Part shown: positions 52,103-60,612 of the stretch, one piece after another
Layout of the letters: each line of letters opens with the position of its first letter
Position numbering within the stretch: the stretch's first letter is position 1
NCBI GenBank assembly: GCA_025454915.1
Contig: JALONN010000012.1
Coordinates: 62,001 to 126,000 of the forward strand
Direction of reading: 5' to 3'
Origin: Raineya sp.
GTDB taxonomy: Bacteria > Bacteroidota > Bacteroidia > Cytophagales > Thermonemataceae
DNA: 64,000 nt
The notes under the pieces: generated by a model
The model's database searches: none
What the model was told of the DNA's origin: nothing
What the model saw: the letters and a program-made list of their open reading frames with translations, nothing else
Program-made: the position numbers and the translations under genes

Positions 52103-52132
52103 TTGCAATTTTATGTAAATTTCTTACACTTG
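52103..52132 (+). promoter_or_regulatory. Promoter of the PFGN micro-ORF
   Basis: TTG at 52103-52105, exactly 19 bases, then TACACTTG at 52125-52132 (one mismatch to TAnnTTTG). It points at the micro-ORF ATG, 25 bases downstream. Confidence 0.55.
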
Positions 52133-52156
52133 CAATAAATATAAACAAATAAGACA

Positions 52157-52207
52157 ATGAATCACCCTTTTGGCAATCCGTTCGGTAATCCTTTTGGCAA
52201 CAAATAA
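52157..52207 (+). CDS. 16-residue micropeptide with three PFGN repeats
   Basis: The frame reads MNHPFGNPFGNPFGNK and stops at TAA. The three PFGN units use different codons (CCT TTT GGC AAT / CCG TTC GGT AAT / CCT TTT GGC AAC): all four changes are synonymous, which points to selection on the peptide. A well-spaced promoter lies directly upstream. It sits in the only forward-strand gap between two reverse-strand genes. No Shine-Dalgarno is clear, as is usual in this phylum. Function unknown; it could be a structural, amyloid-like or signalling peptide, but nothing in the sequence decides. Confidence 0.5.
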   Translation: MNHPFGNPFGNPFGNK

Positions 52208-52215
52208 TAAAGGAT

Positions 52216-52644
52216 TTAGTCTATTGTAGCAATCACCTTGAGCTCTATGGCTATAGGTGTGGGCAAGGCTGTAATTCCTAAGGTTGTCCGACAAGGCAAA
52301 TTATCCTTGAAGTATTCAGCATATACTTTATTGTATGTGCTGAAATCTTCTTTCATGTTGGTTAAAAAAACAGTTACATCAACAATCTTATCCCAAGAAG
52401 AACCAGCATCCTCTAAAATATATCTGATATTCTGAAAAACAGAATGGCACTGTTTTTCAATATCATAACTAATGATATTACCTTGCTCGTCCAATTCTAC
52501 CCCTGGAATCTTTTTTGAGCCTCTTTCTCTGGGTCCAACACCTGAAAGAAATAATAAATTTCCGACTCTACGGGCATGCGGATACAGACCTACAGGCTCT
52601 GGAGCTTTAGAACTATTAATTAAATGGTTTTTATCTTGTTGCAT
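52216..52644 (-). CDS. RidA family protein
   Basis: A 142-residue Rid/YjgF protein. The N-terminal strand EPVGLYPHARRVGNLLFLSG, the central QCHSVFQNIRYILEDAGSSWDKIVDVTVFLT and the C-terminal active-site region LPCRTTLGITALPTPIAIELKVIA match the family; the arginine in PCRTT is the residue that binds the substrate carboxylate in RidA. It carries the insertion GPRERGSKKIPGVELDEQGN seen in the 2-aminomuconate deaminase-like subgroup. Likely reaction: deamination of reactive imine/enamine intermediates. ATG at 52642-52644. Confidence 0.88.
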   Translation of the reverse strand: MQQDKNHLINSSKAPEPVGLYPHARRVGNLLFLSGVGPRERGSKKIPGVELDEQGNIISYDIEKQCHSVFQNIRYILEDAGSSWDKIVDVTVFLTNMKEDFSTYNKVYAEYFKDNLPCRTTLGITALPTPIAIELKVIATID

Positions 52645-52668
52645 AAACTGCAAAATTTAAGGGTTAAA

Positions 52669-52699
52669 AAAAGCCTCCAATTTTTATTTGGAGGCTTTT
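52669..52699 (-). terminator. ftsZ terminator
   Basis: AAAAGCCTCCAA pairs with TTGGAGGCTTTT around a 7-nt loop, 22 bases beyond the ftsZ stop. Confidence 0.8.
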
Positions 52700-52720
52700 G
52701 AGAAGTATAATAGAGCCTGA

Positions 52721-54265
52721 TTAATCAGGTTTATCATCAAAGAATTTATTGTTATTAAGTATTTGACCATCTTCATCCAAACTAAATTTTGACATTTTTT
52801 TCTCTGAAGAATGTGAATTGTCATCAAGTTTCACATTATGCCTCAAATAAGCAGGAATGTCATTTTTAGTTTTAAAATCATCATTATTTTCTGTATAAGA
52901 GGTACTCAAACTCTTTAAAATTTCTTCTCTCTTTTGCTTATTTTTAAGAATTTGAAGCTTTTTTAACTCCATTTCAGAAAGTTGAATTTCTTCATCTAAA
53001 GATTTAGTTTCTTCGCTGATGGTCTTTACTTTATCAGGATTGTTCAAATCATAGACAACTTTTTCAGCTTTTTTCTCTGTTTGAGGAGTGTTTTCAGCGA
53101 TTTTTGTTTTAGAAGTAACAACGGGCTCTAAAATAAACTCTCTTGTTTCTTCTTCTTCTTTGCTAGTATACTGAACAGGCTGAATATTTTGCTTAGGAGT
53201 AGTTTCTACATTTACTTCCTGAAGCTGTTTACCTGTTTCTAAATCATGAATAATTTTTTTTTCCACCTCTTGTACAATGGGATAGATACCTCCATCCTCT
53301 ACACTAAACCCTGTAGCAACAACTGTTACACGAATAGCATCTCCCAAAGTGGAGTCTATACCAGTACCCCAAATAAATTCAGACGCTTCACCAGCTTTTT
53401 CTGTTACATAATCTGTAATAACAGCAAACTCGTCCATTTGCAATTCTGCTTTATCAGAAGACATAATAGAAAGTAATATCTTTCTAGCTCCTTTAATATC
53501 TCTGTTATTGAGCAATGGAGACATTAAGGCTTCTTCGATGGCTTTTAAGGCTCTGTTTTCACCTTCTGCTTTTGCAGAACCCATTACCGCAGTACCAGAA
53601 TTACGCATTACAGTTTTTACATCTTCAAAGTCCACATTTACATGAGCCTGAACAGTAATTAACTCTGCAATACTTTTAGCAGCAGTAGTAAGGACATTAT
53701 CTGCTTGTGCATACGCTGCCGACATAGTCATTGTACCAAACATCTCACGAAGCTTATCATTTGAAATGACAAGAACTGTATCACAATACTTTCTGAGTTC
53801 CTCAATACCTTTGTTAGCTTGGTCAATTTTCTTCTTTCCTTCAAAGCCAAAGGGTGCTGTGACAATCCCTACGGTTAAAATATCCAGATCACGAGCAATT
53901 TGAGCAATTACAGGGGCAGCACCAGTTCCAGTTCCTCCTCCCATACCAGCCGTGATAAATACCATTTTGGTATATGAACTCAAAAGCTCTCGAATTTCTT
54001 CTTTACTTTCTATAGCAGCTTCTCTTCCTCTTTCGGGGTTAGCTCCTGCTCCCAAACCTTCTGTAAGAGCTATCCCAATTTGTAGTTTATTAGGTACTGG
54101 GCTAGCATTCAGGGCTTGAGCATCTGTGTTACAAACAATAAACTCAACATCTTTAATCCCACGATTAAACATGTGATTTACAGCATTGCTACCACCACCA
54201 CCAACACCTATTACTTTTATAATAGATTTACCTTGTAAATTCTGTTTAACAAATGTATAAGACAT
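52721..54265 (-). CDS. ftsZ: Cell division protein FtsZ
   Basis: The tubulin-like GTPase that forms the division ring. The 514-residue protein has IKVIGVGGGGSNAVNHM, the signature FITAGMGGGTGTGAAPVIAQ, the T7 loop VNVDFEDVKTVM, and the C-terminal domain to about residue 320. A long, charged linker follows. The motif DIPAYLRHNVKL, which resembles the conserved C-terminal peptide that binds FtsA, is at about residue 470 and is followed by 37 more residues. No ftsA or mur genes flank it, so it lies outside a division/cell-wall cluster. Confidence 0.96.
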   Translation of the reverse strand: MSYTFVKQNLQGKSIIKVIGVGGGGSNAVNHMFNRGIKDVEFIVCNTDAQALNASPVPNKLQIGIALTEGLGAGANPERGREAAIESKEEIRELLSSYTKMVFITAGMGGGTGTGAAPVIAQIARDLDILTVGIVTAPFGFEGKKKIDQANKGIEELRKYCDTVLVISNDKLREMFGTMTMSAAYAQADNVLTTAAKSIAELITVQAHVNVDFEDVKTVMRNSGTAVMGSAKAEGENRALKAIEEALMSPLLNNRDIKGARKILLSIMSSDKAELQMDEFAVITDYVTEKAGEASEFIWGTGIDSTLGDAIRVTVVATGFSVEDGGIYPIVQEVEKKIIHDLETGKQLQEVNVETTPKQNIQPVQYTSKEEEETREFILEPVVTSKTKIAENTPQTEKKAEKVVYDLNNPDKVKTISEETKSLDEEIQLSEMELKKLQILKNKQKREEILKSLSTSYTENNDDFKTKNDIPAYLRHNVKLDDNSHSSEKKMSKFSLDEDGQILNNNKFFDDKPD

Positions 54266-54589
54266 ACTGCTCCTTTAATATATCAGTTTTGTAAGAATAT
54301 CAAAAAATACGCAAAAACCTAAGAAATGTTTGGTTTGTGTTCAAGTATTTTTTTGTTTTTACACAAAAATTCAAGTTCAAAATAACCGAATAATCATAAA
54401 AAAACAAAATAATTTAGGAACATTTTTTTTTGAAAATTATAAGTAATTTGAAATTTAAAGCCAAAAACTTATTATCATTCAAATAAAACAAGAAAAAAAA
54501 CTAATAAAAATACAGTCAAATATGAAAAAAAAGTTTTATATTGAATTTCTCAAATTAAATTTTCAACCTTAAAAACAAAACCAACAATT
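54266..54589. other. AT-rich intergenic region between ftsZ and the DUF3078 gene
   Basis: 324 bases, more than 75 percent A+T by eye, with long A and T runs. The two flanking genes are divergent, so both promoters must be here, but no perfect TTG-N19-TAnnTTTG was found on either strand. No reading frame of note. Confidence 0.5.
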
Positions 54590-55543
54590 ATGAGAAAATT
54601 TATAACCATTATATGCCTTTTGTGTTGGGCACAAAGCACATGGGCTCAAGATAGTACAACCAAGAAAGATACCTCTTATTGGAAAAAAAAGGCTCAATTA
54701 GGAATTGGATTCAATCAAGCATCATTTTCTGATAATTGGAGAGCAGGAGGGATTAGTTCAATAGCTCTTGGGGGCTTTTTTAATGCAGATGCCAATTATT
54801 TGAAAGGAAAAATCTCTTGGGACAACTCTCTGCGTACAGAGTATGGTATTGTGAAAAATAAGGGTCAAAATCTTAGAAAAAATACTGATCGTATCCTGAT
54901 AGATTCTAAATTTGGATATAAAATTTCAAAAACATGGAATGCCTTTACTTCACTTAATTTCTTAAGTCAGTTTGATGCAGGTTTTGAATATGGAAAGGTT
55001 TTCAAAGATGCAAATGGGAATGTAGTATCTACAAGAGACAACCTAATTTCTAAATTTTTTGCACCAGCATTCTTAACAGAAGCAACGGGTTTTGAATATA
55101 AGCCTGTTAAATATTTTTGGGCTCGATTTGGTGTGGCAAGTATGCGTCAGACTTTTGTTTTAGAAGAACGGTTCAATAACAATAGAGCTTTAGATTTGAA
55201 TGGCAATGGTATTATTAATGAACCCACAGATGGCTTTGATCCAAAAGTTAATTATGGAGCAGATCAGGGCAAAAATTTTAGAAATGAATTGGGTTTGATT
55301 ACCATAGAAGCAGATTTTAATAAAGAAATTGCTAAAAACTTAATTTTTCAAGCTCATTACTGGTCTTTTACTACCTACAAAGACCCTGCTGCCACAGATG
55401 TACGTATTGAGGCTGCCTTAATAGCAAAAATCAATAAATTTGCAAATGTGAAGCTTTCAGGCATATTCTTGTATGACCAAGATCAAGACCTCAAACCTCA
55501 ATATGCACAAGCACTTACAATCAATTTTGCAATGAACTGGTAA
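54590..55543 (+). CDS. DUF3078 outer membrane protein
   Basis: A 317-residue protein with a signal peptide (MRKFITIICLLCWAQSTWAQ). The mature part starts YWKKKAQLGIGFNQASFSDN and runs through amphipathic beta strands to a last strand (KPQYAQALTINFAMNW) ending in tryptophan, as outer membrane beta barrels do. The pattern is DUF3078, common in Bacteroidota, of unknown function. It probably forms a 10-14 strand barrel in the outer membrane. Confidence 0.85.
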   Translation: MRKFITIICLLCWAQSTWAQDSTTKKDTSYWKKKAQLGIGFNQASFSDNWRAGGISSIALGGFFNADANYLKGKISWDNSLRTEYGIVKNKGQNLRKNTDRILIDSKFGYKISKTWNAFTSLNFLSQFDAGFEYGKVFKDANGNVVSTRDNLISKFFAPAFLTEATGFEYKPVKYFWARFGVASMRQTFVLEERFNNNRALDLNGNGIINEPTDGFDPKVNYGADQGKNFRNELGLITIEADFNKEIAKNLIFQAHYWSFTTYKDPAATDVRIEAALIAKINKFANVKLSGIFLYDQDQDLKPQYAQALTINFAMNW

Positions 55544-55547
55544 ATTG

Positions 55548-55610
55548 AAATAGGGTAAAAATGGAAAATATCTTACACCAATTAGAATTTTTACCCTATT
55601 TAATTTTTTA
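55548..55610 (+). terminator. Terminator of the DUF3078 gene
   Basis: AAATAGGGTAAAAA pairs with TTTTTACCCTATTT around a 26-nt loop, followed by a T-rich tract. Confidence 0.5.
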
Positions 55611-55688
55611 CCTTAGTTTAGTAAAAAACAAAAATATTGGTTAACTTGACCATGATATTTTGTTTTAATTAAAAAAAGCATAAATAAA

Positions 55689-56735
55689 ATGAGTTTATAT
55701 AACTATTTCGTAGGATTTATCTTCACTTTTTTTCAAATCCCTCCAACAGACCAAAAGGTAGAAAATATATTCAATACTCTTTCTGAAGAGGAGAAAGTTG
55801 CTCAAATGATAGTGACAGCAACAGGGAAGCTTGGAAAACCTAAAAAGGATGTTTTGGAGTTGGTTAAAAACCAGAAAATTGGAGGAGTTTTGCTCTTAAA
55901 TGGCACCAAAGATGAGTTTAAAAAGTATGTGGCTGAATTCAATGAAATTGTAAAAAATAATAAAGGAATACCACTTATTTATAGTGCTGATGCAGAACCC
56001 AGTCTAATCAATTATAAAATAAAAGGAACAAAAACTGTAAAAGCTACTTCACTTCTACAAGATTCTACGGAATGTAAAGATGCAACAATCTCTATATCTG
56101 AGGATTTATTGGATATTGGTATTCTTCAGAACTTTGCTCCAGTTTGCGATTTGACAACCAAAAATGTAGCTATTGGTAATCGTAGTTTTGGTAGTGATAC
56201 ATCACGTGTAATGGCTCTTAGTGAGGTTTTTATTAATACATCACGTAGCAAAGGTATTATGGCAACAGCCAAACATTTTCCAGGGCATGGTTATGTAAAA
56301 GGAGATACACATAAAAATTTAGTATATATTGATGGTGAATTAAAAGAACTAGGTGTTTATAAATACTTGATAGCTAAAGATGTACCTTCTATTATGGTAG
56401 GACATATAGCTGTCAAAAACAATCCTAAATATGATACACAAGGCTTGCCTGCTACTTGTTCAAGACTGATAGTCACGGACTTACTACGTAAAGAGTTAGG
56501 CTTTCAGGGCATTATTATTACAGATGCAATGAATATGGGTGGTGTGCAAAAAGTAAAGAATGCTTCTTTGGAAGCTGTAAAAGCAGGTTGTGATATGATA
56601 CTAATGCCTGAAAATGAGGCACAATTAATAAAAGATATTGTAGAATTGATGCAAAAAGATGAACAATTTAAAGAACAAGTATACGAGTCTGTGAAAAGAG
56701 TTTTACGTTATAAAGTGGCATTAGGTTTGCTGTAA
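55689..56735 (+). CDS. Glycoside hydrolase family 3 N-terminal domain protein (NagZ-like)
   Basis: A 348-residue beta-N-acetylhexosaminidase-type GH3 protein. Seen: EKVAQMIVTATG, NFAPVCDLTTKN, the KHFPGHGYVKGDTH segment that holds the acid/base Asp-His pair of NagZ, and the nucleophile loop IIITDAMNMGGV. The usual KHFPGHGxxxxDSH is DTH here. A short hydrophobic N-terminus may be a signal or anchor. Members release N-acetylglucosamine from peptidoglycan fragments during recycling; without the C-terminal GH3 domain, this is the minimal form. Confidence 0.86.
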   Translation: MSLYNYFVGFIFTFFQIPPTDQKVENIFNTLSEEEKVAQMIVTATGKLGKPKKDVLELVKNQKIGGVLLLNGTKDEFKKYVAEFNEIVKNNKGIPLIYSADAEPSLINYKIKGTKTVKATSLLQDSTECKDATISISEDLLDIGILQNFAPVCDLTTKNVAIGNRSFGSDTSRVMALSEVFINTSRSKGIMATAKHFPGHGYVKGDTHKNLVYIDGELKELGVYKYLIAKDVPSIMVGHIAVKNNPKYDTQGLPATCSRLIVTDLLRKELGFQGIIITDAMNMGGVQKVKNASLEAVKAGCDMILMPENEAQLIKDIVELMQKDEQFKEQVYESVKRVLRYKVALGLL

Positions 56736-56886
56736 AATAGAAATATTTTTAATTTTTTGGCTAAAAACTTACAACACTCTGTAAGAAAAGAATTTGCACT
56801 TTTTGAAAATTTGATATTTATTCACTAAATTTTGGAAAAATTAAACAAAAACACATTTACGCCATTAAAAACAGCAAAATAAGTTT

Positions 56887-57402
56887 ATGAGTAGAGCCTT
56901 ACTTTATCGTATTTTTGGTTTGATGCTCTTTGTGAGCATTGGACAAAGTGCCTTAGGGCAAGGAATCCGTAATTATGCCCACCATCCTATTTATATCTAC
57001 AATTTCTGTCGTTTTACACAGTGGCCTGATGTAAAAACAGAAATTACTATTGGTGTTTTAGGGAACTCTCCATTATATCAGGGTTTGCAGAGAATGGCAG
57101 CTACCAAAAGCACATACAATTTGAAGTTTATTATTAAAAAATTTAATACACCTACCGAAATTATAGGCTGTGACGTTTTGTTTGTGCCTTATGCCTCTAA
57201 TTTTGATATAAAACAAGTTTCTCAGAAAATTGCAGGTAAAAATATAATGCTGATTACAGAAGATGAAAAAGTAAAAGACGTTACCTGCTTCAATTTTGTA
57301 GTAAAAGAAGGAAAGCTTATGTACCAAGTAAATAAGCTACAATGTGAGAAATCCAAACTAAAAGTTTCTCAGAAACTCCTGAGTTTAGGAATTTTAATTT
57401 AA
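56887..57402 (+). CDS. YfiR-like (DUF4154) periplasmic protein
   Basis: A 171-residue protein with a signal peptide (IFGLMLFVSIGQSALGQ). The core shows the YfiR/HmsC pattern: HHPIYIYNFCRFTQWPDVKTEITIGVLGNSP early, CDVLFVPYASN in the middle, MLITEDEKVKDVTCFNFVVKEGKLMYQVN late. YfiR-type proteins are periplasmic inhibitors of diguanylate cyclases in Pseudomonas; a cyclase partner is not adjacent here, so only the fold is inferred. Cysteines 50 and 97-98 region could form a disulfide. Confidence 0.75.
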   Translation: MSRALLYRIFGLMLFVSIGQSALGQGIRNYAHHPIYIYNFCRFTQWPDVKTEITIGVLGNSPLYQGLQRMAATKSTYNLKFIIKKFNTPTEIIGCDVLFVPYASNFDIKQVSQKIAGKNIMLITEDEKVKDVTCFNFVVKEGKLMYQVNKLQCEKSKLKVSQKLLSLGILI

Positions 57403-57420
57403 AAGATATTCATCAAAGAA

Positions 57421-57456
57421 AAATGAGAAGTAGAAAAATCTGCTTCTCATTTTTTT
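57421..57456 (+). terminator. Terminator after the YfiR-like gene
   Basis: AAATGAGAAG pairs with CTTCTCATTT around a 12-nt loop, followed by TTTTT. Confidence 0.7.
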
Positions 57457-57478
57457 ATATATTTGCTTAAAAAAGAGA

Positions 57479-58522
57479 ATGTTTCAAAAAATTATCTATA
57501 TAATCAGTTTTTTATTGATATCTTTTGCTACTCATGCCCAAATAGGTGGGCGTAGGTCATTTGAATATCTTAATCTTTCAGCCAATCCAAGAACAATGGC
57601 TGTTGGAGGCGTAAATAATACACTATCTCATGCAGATGCGAATATGTTCTTGAACAATCCTGCCCTGATTGATAGCTCTATGGCAGGCAATGCAACATTT
57701 AATTTTAGCTCATTTTATACAGGAATTCCTCATTTTTTATTGACTTATGGACACGATTTTGGAGGAAGTATAGGTACAATAGGTATGGGACTCCAATACA
57801 TTCGTTATGGAAATATTCAGGAAACTGATGAAGCTGGAAATGTAATTGGCGAGTTTTCGGCTGCCGATTATGCCATTACAGCAGGAAAGTCGTTTGAGTC
57901 TGGAAATTTTAAATTTGGAGTCAATGCCAAACTAATAGGTTCTAATATAGCATCTTATACAGCATTTGGATTTACAACAGATTTGGGAGGAGCTTTTGTC
58001 CATCCGACTAAAGACTTGAAAGTGGGTTTAACAATTAATAATCTCGGTTTTTCATTTAAAAACTATATCTCAGGAGATTATTTGAAAATGCCTTTTGATG
58101 TTAGGCTTGGAGTGTCGTTCAAGCCAGAACACATGCCCTTACGTTTTTCAGTTACTGCCCATAACCTTTATCGCTGGGATATAGCCTACAATGACCCAGC
58201 ATTCTCCAACACCATTGATCCTTTTACAGGACAAACCCAAACCAAAAAAATTAGCTTCACAGATAAACTGTTTAGACATCTTGTATTTGGAACGGAATTA
58301 ATTTTAAGTAAAAATTTTCATCTGCGTTTTGGATATAATCATCTAAGAAATAGAGAATTAAGATTTACGGAAGCAACAAGACTAGCAGGGTTTTCAGGAG
58401 GGCTGGCATTTAAAGTAAAAGGCTGGGAGTTTGCTTATACAAGAGCTAGTTTTAACGGAAGAGCAAGAAGTTTTATCGCCTTGAGTAAAAATATTCAAAG
58501 TTTTTTCAAAAAGTCTGAATGA
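57479..58522 (+). CDS. porQ: Type IX secretion system protein PorQ
   Basis: A 347-residue outer membrane beta-barrel protein with a signal peptide (IISFLLISFATHAQ). It opens with FEYLNLSANPRTMAVGGVNN and continues ADANMFLNNPALIDSSM, the PorV/PorQ opening, then barrel strands to the end. In T9SS the PorQ-PorU-PorV-PorZ attachment complex removes the C-terminal sorting domain and anchors cargo at the surface. The M1 peptidase in this window has the matching C-terminal signal. No other por genes are visible beside it. Confidence 0.9.
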   Translation: MFQKIIYIISFLLISFATHAQIGGRRSFEYLNLSANPRTMAVGGVNNTLSHADANMFLNNPALIDSSMAGNATFNFSSFYTGIPHFLLTYGHDFGGSIGTIGMGLQYIRYGNIQETDEAGNVIGEFSAADYAITAGKSFESGNFKFGVNAKLIGSNIASYTAFGFTTDLGGAFVHPTKDLKVGLTINNLGFSFKNYISGDYLKMPFDVRLGVSFKPEHMPLRFSVTAHNLYRWDIAYNDPAFSNTIDPFTGQTQTKKISFTDKLFRHLVFGTELILSKNFHLRFGYNHLRNRELRFTEATRLAGFSGGLAFKVKGWEFAYTRASFNGRARSFIALSKNIQSFFKKSE

Positions 58523-58583
58523 AATTCAAGATATTTCCAACCAAATTAAGTATTAAACTACGTCAATCAAACAAGCAAATTAT

Positions 58584-59396
58584 ATGGCTTACAATTTATT
58601 AGCAGGAAAAAGAGGAATTATTACAGGAGCTTTAGATGAAAACTCTATTGCTTGGAAAGTAGCTCTTAGAGCAAAAGAAGAAGGTGCTACTTTTACACTT
58701 ACCAATGCACCAGTGGCTATGCGTATGGGTAAAATCAATGAACTGGCTGCTCATTGCAATACTGAGGTAATTGGTGCAGATGCTACTGTTGTAGAAGATA
58801 TTGAAAATCTGTACACAAAATCTATGGAGCTTTTGGGTGGTAAAATAGATTTCGTATTACACTCTATTGGTATGAGTCCTAATGTTCGTAAAGGCAAAGA
58901 CTATGGCGATTTGAACTACGACTGGTTGCAAAAAACCTTAGATATTTCGGCTGTTTCTTTTCATAAAATGCTTCAAGTAGCTGAAAAATTAGATGCTTTA
59001 AACGAATATGGTTCTGTTTTAGGACTTACTTATATTGCTGCTCAACGTACTTTCCCTGATTATTCGGATATGGCACAAGCAAAAGCATTATTAGAGTCTA
59101 TTGCTCGTAGTTATGGTGAGCGTTATGGACGTTTGAAGAAAGTTCGTGTAAACACAATTTCTCAATCGCCTACTAAAACAACAGCTGGTATGGGTGTTGG
59201 GGGGTTTGATGCTTTCTTTGATTATGCAGATTTGATGTCGCCTCTTGGCAATGCTTCTGCTGAGGCTTGTGCAGACTACTGTATTACATTGTTCTCTGAC
59301 CTTACAAAGAGCGTAACCATGCAGAATTTATTCCATGATGGAGGTTTCTCTTCTATGGGTATCTCTCCTGCTGTAGTAGAAAGATTGAGTAAATAA
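58584..59396 (+). CDS. fabI: Enoyl-[acyl-carrier-protein] reductase FabI
   Basis: An atypical SDR of 270 residues that carries out the last reduction step of fatty acid elongation with NADH. The cofactor region GKRGIITGALDENSIAWKVALRA, IDFVLHSIGMSP, LTYIAAQRTFPDYSDMAQAK (the YxxMxxAK catalytic motif), and RVNTISQSPTKTTAGMGVGGF are all present. The Tyr-x6-Lys active site is complete. FabI is the usual isozyme in this phylum. It ends at a strong terminator. Confidence 0.94.
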   Translation: MAYNLLAGKRGIITGALDENSIAWKVALRAKEEGATFTLTNAPVAMRMGKINELAAHCNTEVIGADATVVEDIENLYTKSMELLGGKIDFVLHSIGMSPNVRKGKDYGDLNYDWLQKTLDISAVSFHKMLQVAEKLDALNEYGSVLGLTYIAAQRTFPDYSDMAQAKALLESIARSYGERYGRLKKVRVNTISQSPTKTTAGMGVGGFDAFFDYADLMSPLGNASAEACADYCITLFSDLTKSVTMQNLFHDGGFSSMGISPAVVERLSK

Positions 59397-59416
59397 AACT
59401 CATTTTAACATATTTT

Positions 59417-59456
59417 AAAAGTTGTTATTTGAACATTTCAGGTAACAACTTTTTTG
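59417..59456 (+). terminator. fabI terminator
   Basis: AAAAGTTGTTA pairs with TAACAACTTTT around a loop of about 15 nt, followed by TTTTTTG. Confidence 0.75.
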
Positions 59457-59477
59457 TTATATTAGCAAGGGTAAACT

Positions 59478-60515
59478 ATGTTTAATTCATTTAAAATACT
59501 CAAAAATATGGACGGTATTGAACAATCTTTTGAAGAAGTTTTTAAAGAAGCCTATGAACAAGAAGAATTTAATGGTGTGGTGGTAGTAGCTCATCAGGGA
59601 GAAGCTATTTATGAGGAAGCTTTTGGAATAGCTGATATTGAAACAGAAGAAAATTTAGCAGTCAATTCTATATTTAACCTTGCATCTGTAAGCAAACAGT
59701 TTACAGCTACTTGTATTATGCTTCTTTATGAACAGAATAAACTGGATTATAATGATGCAATAACTAAATATTTAACTGATTTACCTTATGATAATATTAC
59801 AATTAGACATTTGTTAAATCATACATCTGGATTACCTGATTATGAGGATATTGTTGAAGAGTACTGGGAAGGTGATACAGAAAATGATTTTTTTACAACA
59901 AAAGATTTATTGGAAATCTATTCGGAGGAAGAATTAGAACTAGATTTTGAACCCGAAGAAAAATACGAATATTCTAATACTGGTTATGTGTTTTTAGCAT
60001 GTATTGTTGAAAAAGCTTCAGGGATGTCTTTTGAGGATTTTATTAAAAAATATGTATTTGAGCCTTTGGGAATGAAAAACTCATTTGCATGTAGAAAACC
60101 AAATAAAACACCTAAAAAAGTAGCACAAGGCTTTACTACAAATGATGATGGTGATTATGAAGATTATACCTATAATTATTTAGATGGATTGGTGGGTGAT
60201 GGAAACATCTTTAGTTCAGCTTCAGATTTAGTTATTTATGCTCAGGCTCTCATAAACGGTGATTTACTAAGTCAAGATACATTTGATGAGGCTTTTACTC
60301 CAGCTACCTTAGCGAATGGAAAAAAAACCACTTATGGATTTGGCTGGGAATTAGAAGGTGAAGGCTTCATAAGCCATGAGGGAAGCTGGGAAGGATATAA
60401 TACTTATTTAGGCATAGATTTAGAAGACGGATATGTGTTTGTTGTCCTCGATAATGGCGACCATCCTGATATTGCTGATTTAGTGGAGGAAGCGATGGAA
60501 GGTTTTTATGAGTAA
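59478..60515 (+). CDS. Serine beta-lactamase-like hydrolase (class C/PBP type), acidic and without signal peptide
   Basis: A 345-residue protein of the beta-lactamase/transpeptidase-like fold: catalytic SxxK in NLASVSKQFTATCIM, YxN in YEYSNTGYVF, and the third-motif equivalent SHEGSWEGYNTYLG (HxG). It is unusually acidic, with long Glu/Asp stretches (EEYWEGDTENDFF and EEELELDFEPEEKY). No signal peptide, so it may be cytoplasmic. An ATG at 59508 (MDGIEQSFEEV) is also possible. Family activities range from esterase to D-amino-acid peptidase; the substrate is unknown. It is flanked by related terminators on both sides. Confidence 0.82.
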   Translation: MFNSFKILKNMDGIEQSFEEVFKEAYEQEEFNGVVVVAHQGEAIYEEAFGIADIETEENLAVNSIFNLASVSKQFTATCIMLLYEQNKLDYNDAITKYLTDLPYDNITIRHLLNHTSGLPDYEDIVEEYWEGDTENDFFTTKDLLEIYSEEELELDFEPEEKYEYSNTGYVFLACIVEKASGMSFEDFIKKYVFEPLGMKNSFACRKPNKTPKKVAQGFTTNDDGDYEDYTYNYLDGLVGDGNIFSSASDLVIYAQALINGDLLSQDTFDEAFTPATLANGKKTTYGFGWELEGEGFISHEGSWEGYNTYLGIDLEDGYVFVVLDNGDHPDIADLVEEAMEGFYE

Positions 60516-60545
60516 AAATTTTACTGGAAAAATAAATTATTTTAT

Positions 60546-60579
60546 GAAAGTTGCTTTGATAATTCAAGCAACTTTTTTG
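60546..60579 (+). terminator. Terminator after the serine hydrolase
   Basis: GAAAGTTGCTT pairs with AAGCAACTTTT around a 9-nt loop, followed by TTTTG. Its sequence is related to the fabI terminator. Confidence 0.75.
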
Positions 60580-60612
60580 TTATATTGGGTATTCACTAAA
60601 ACTTTTAAAGTT

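Noticed and set aside
53246..53476. Small plus-strand frame inside ftsZ
   Set aside because: Antisense to the conserved GTPase domain end and without any recognisable feature.
60508..60612. N-terminal membrane segment for the first nuclease-like gene
   Set aside because: The apparent helix comes from translating through the terminator hairpin of the preceding gene; the ATG at 60613 gives a soluble protein matching the rest of the family pattern.
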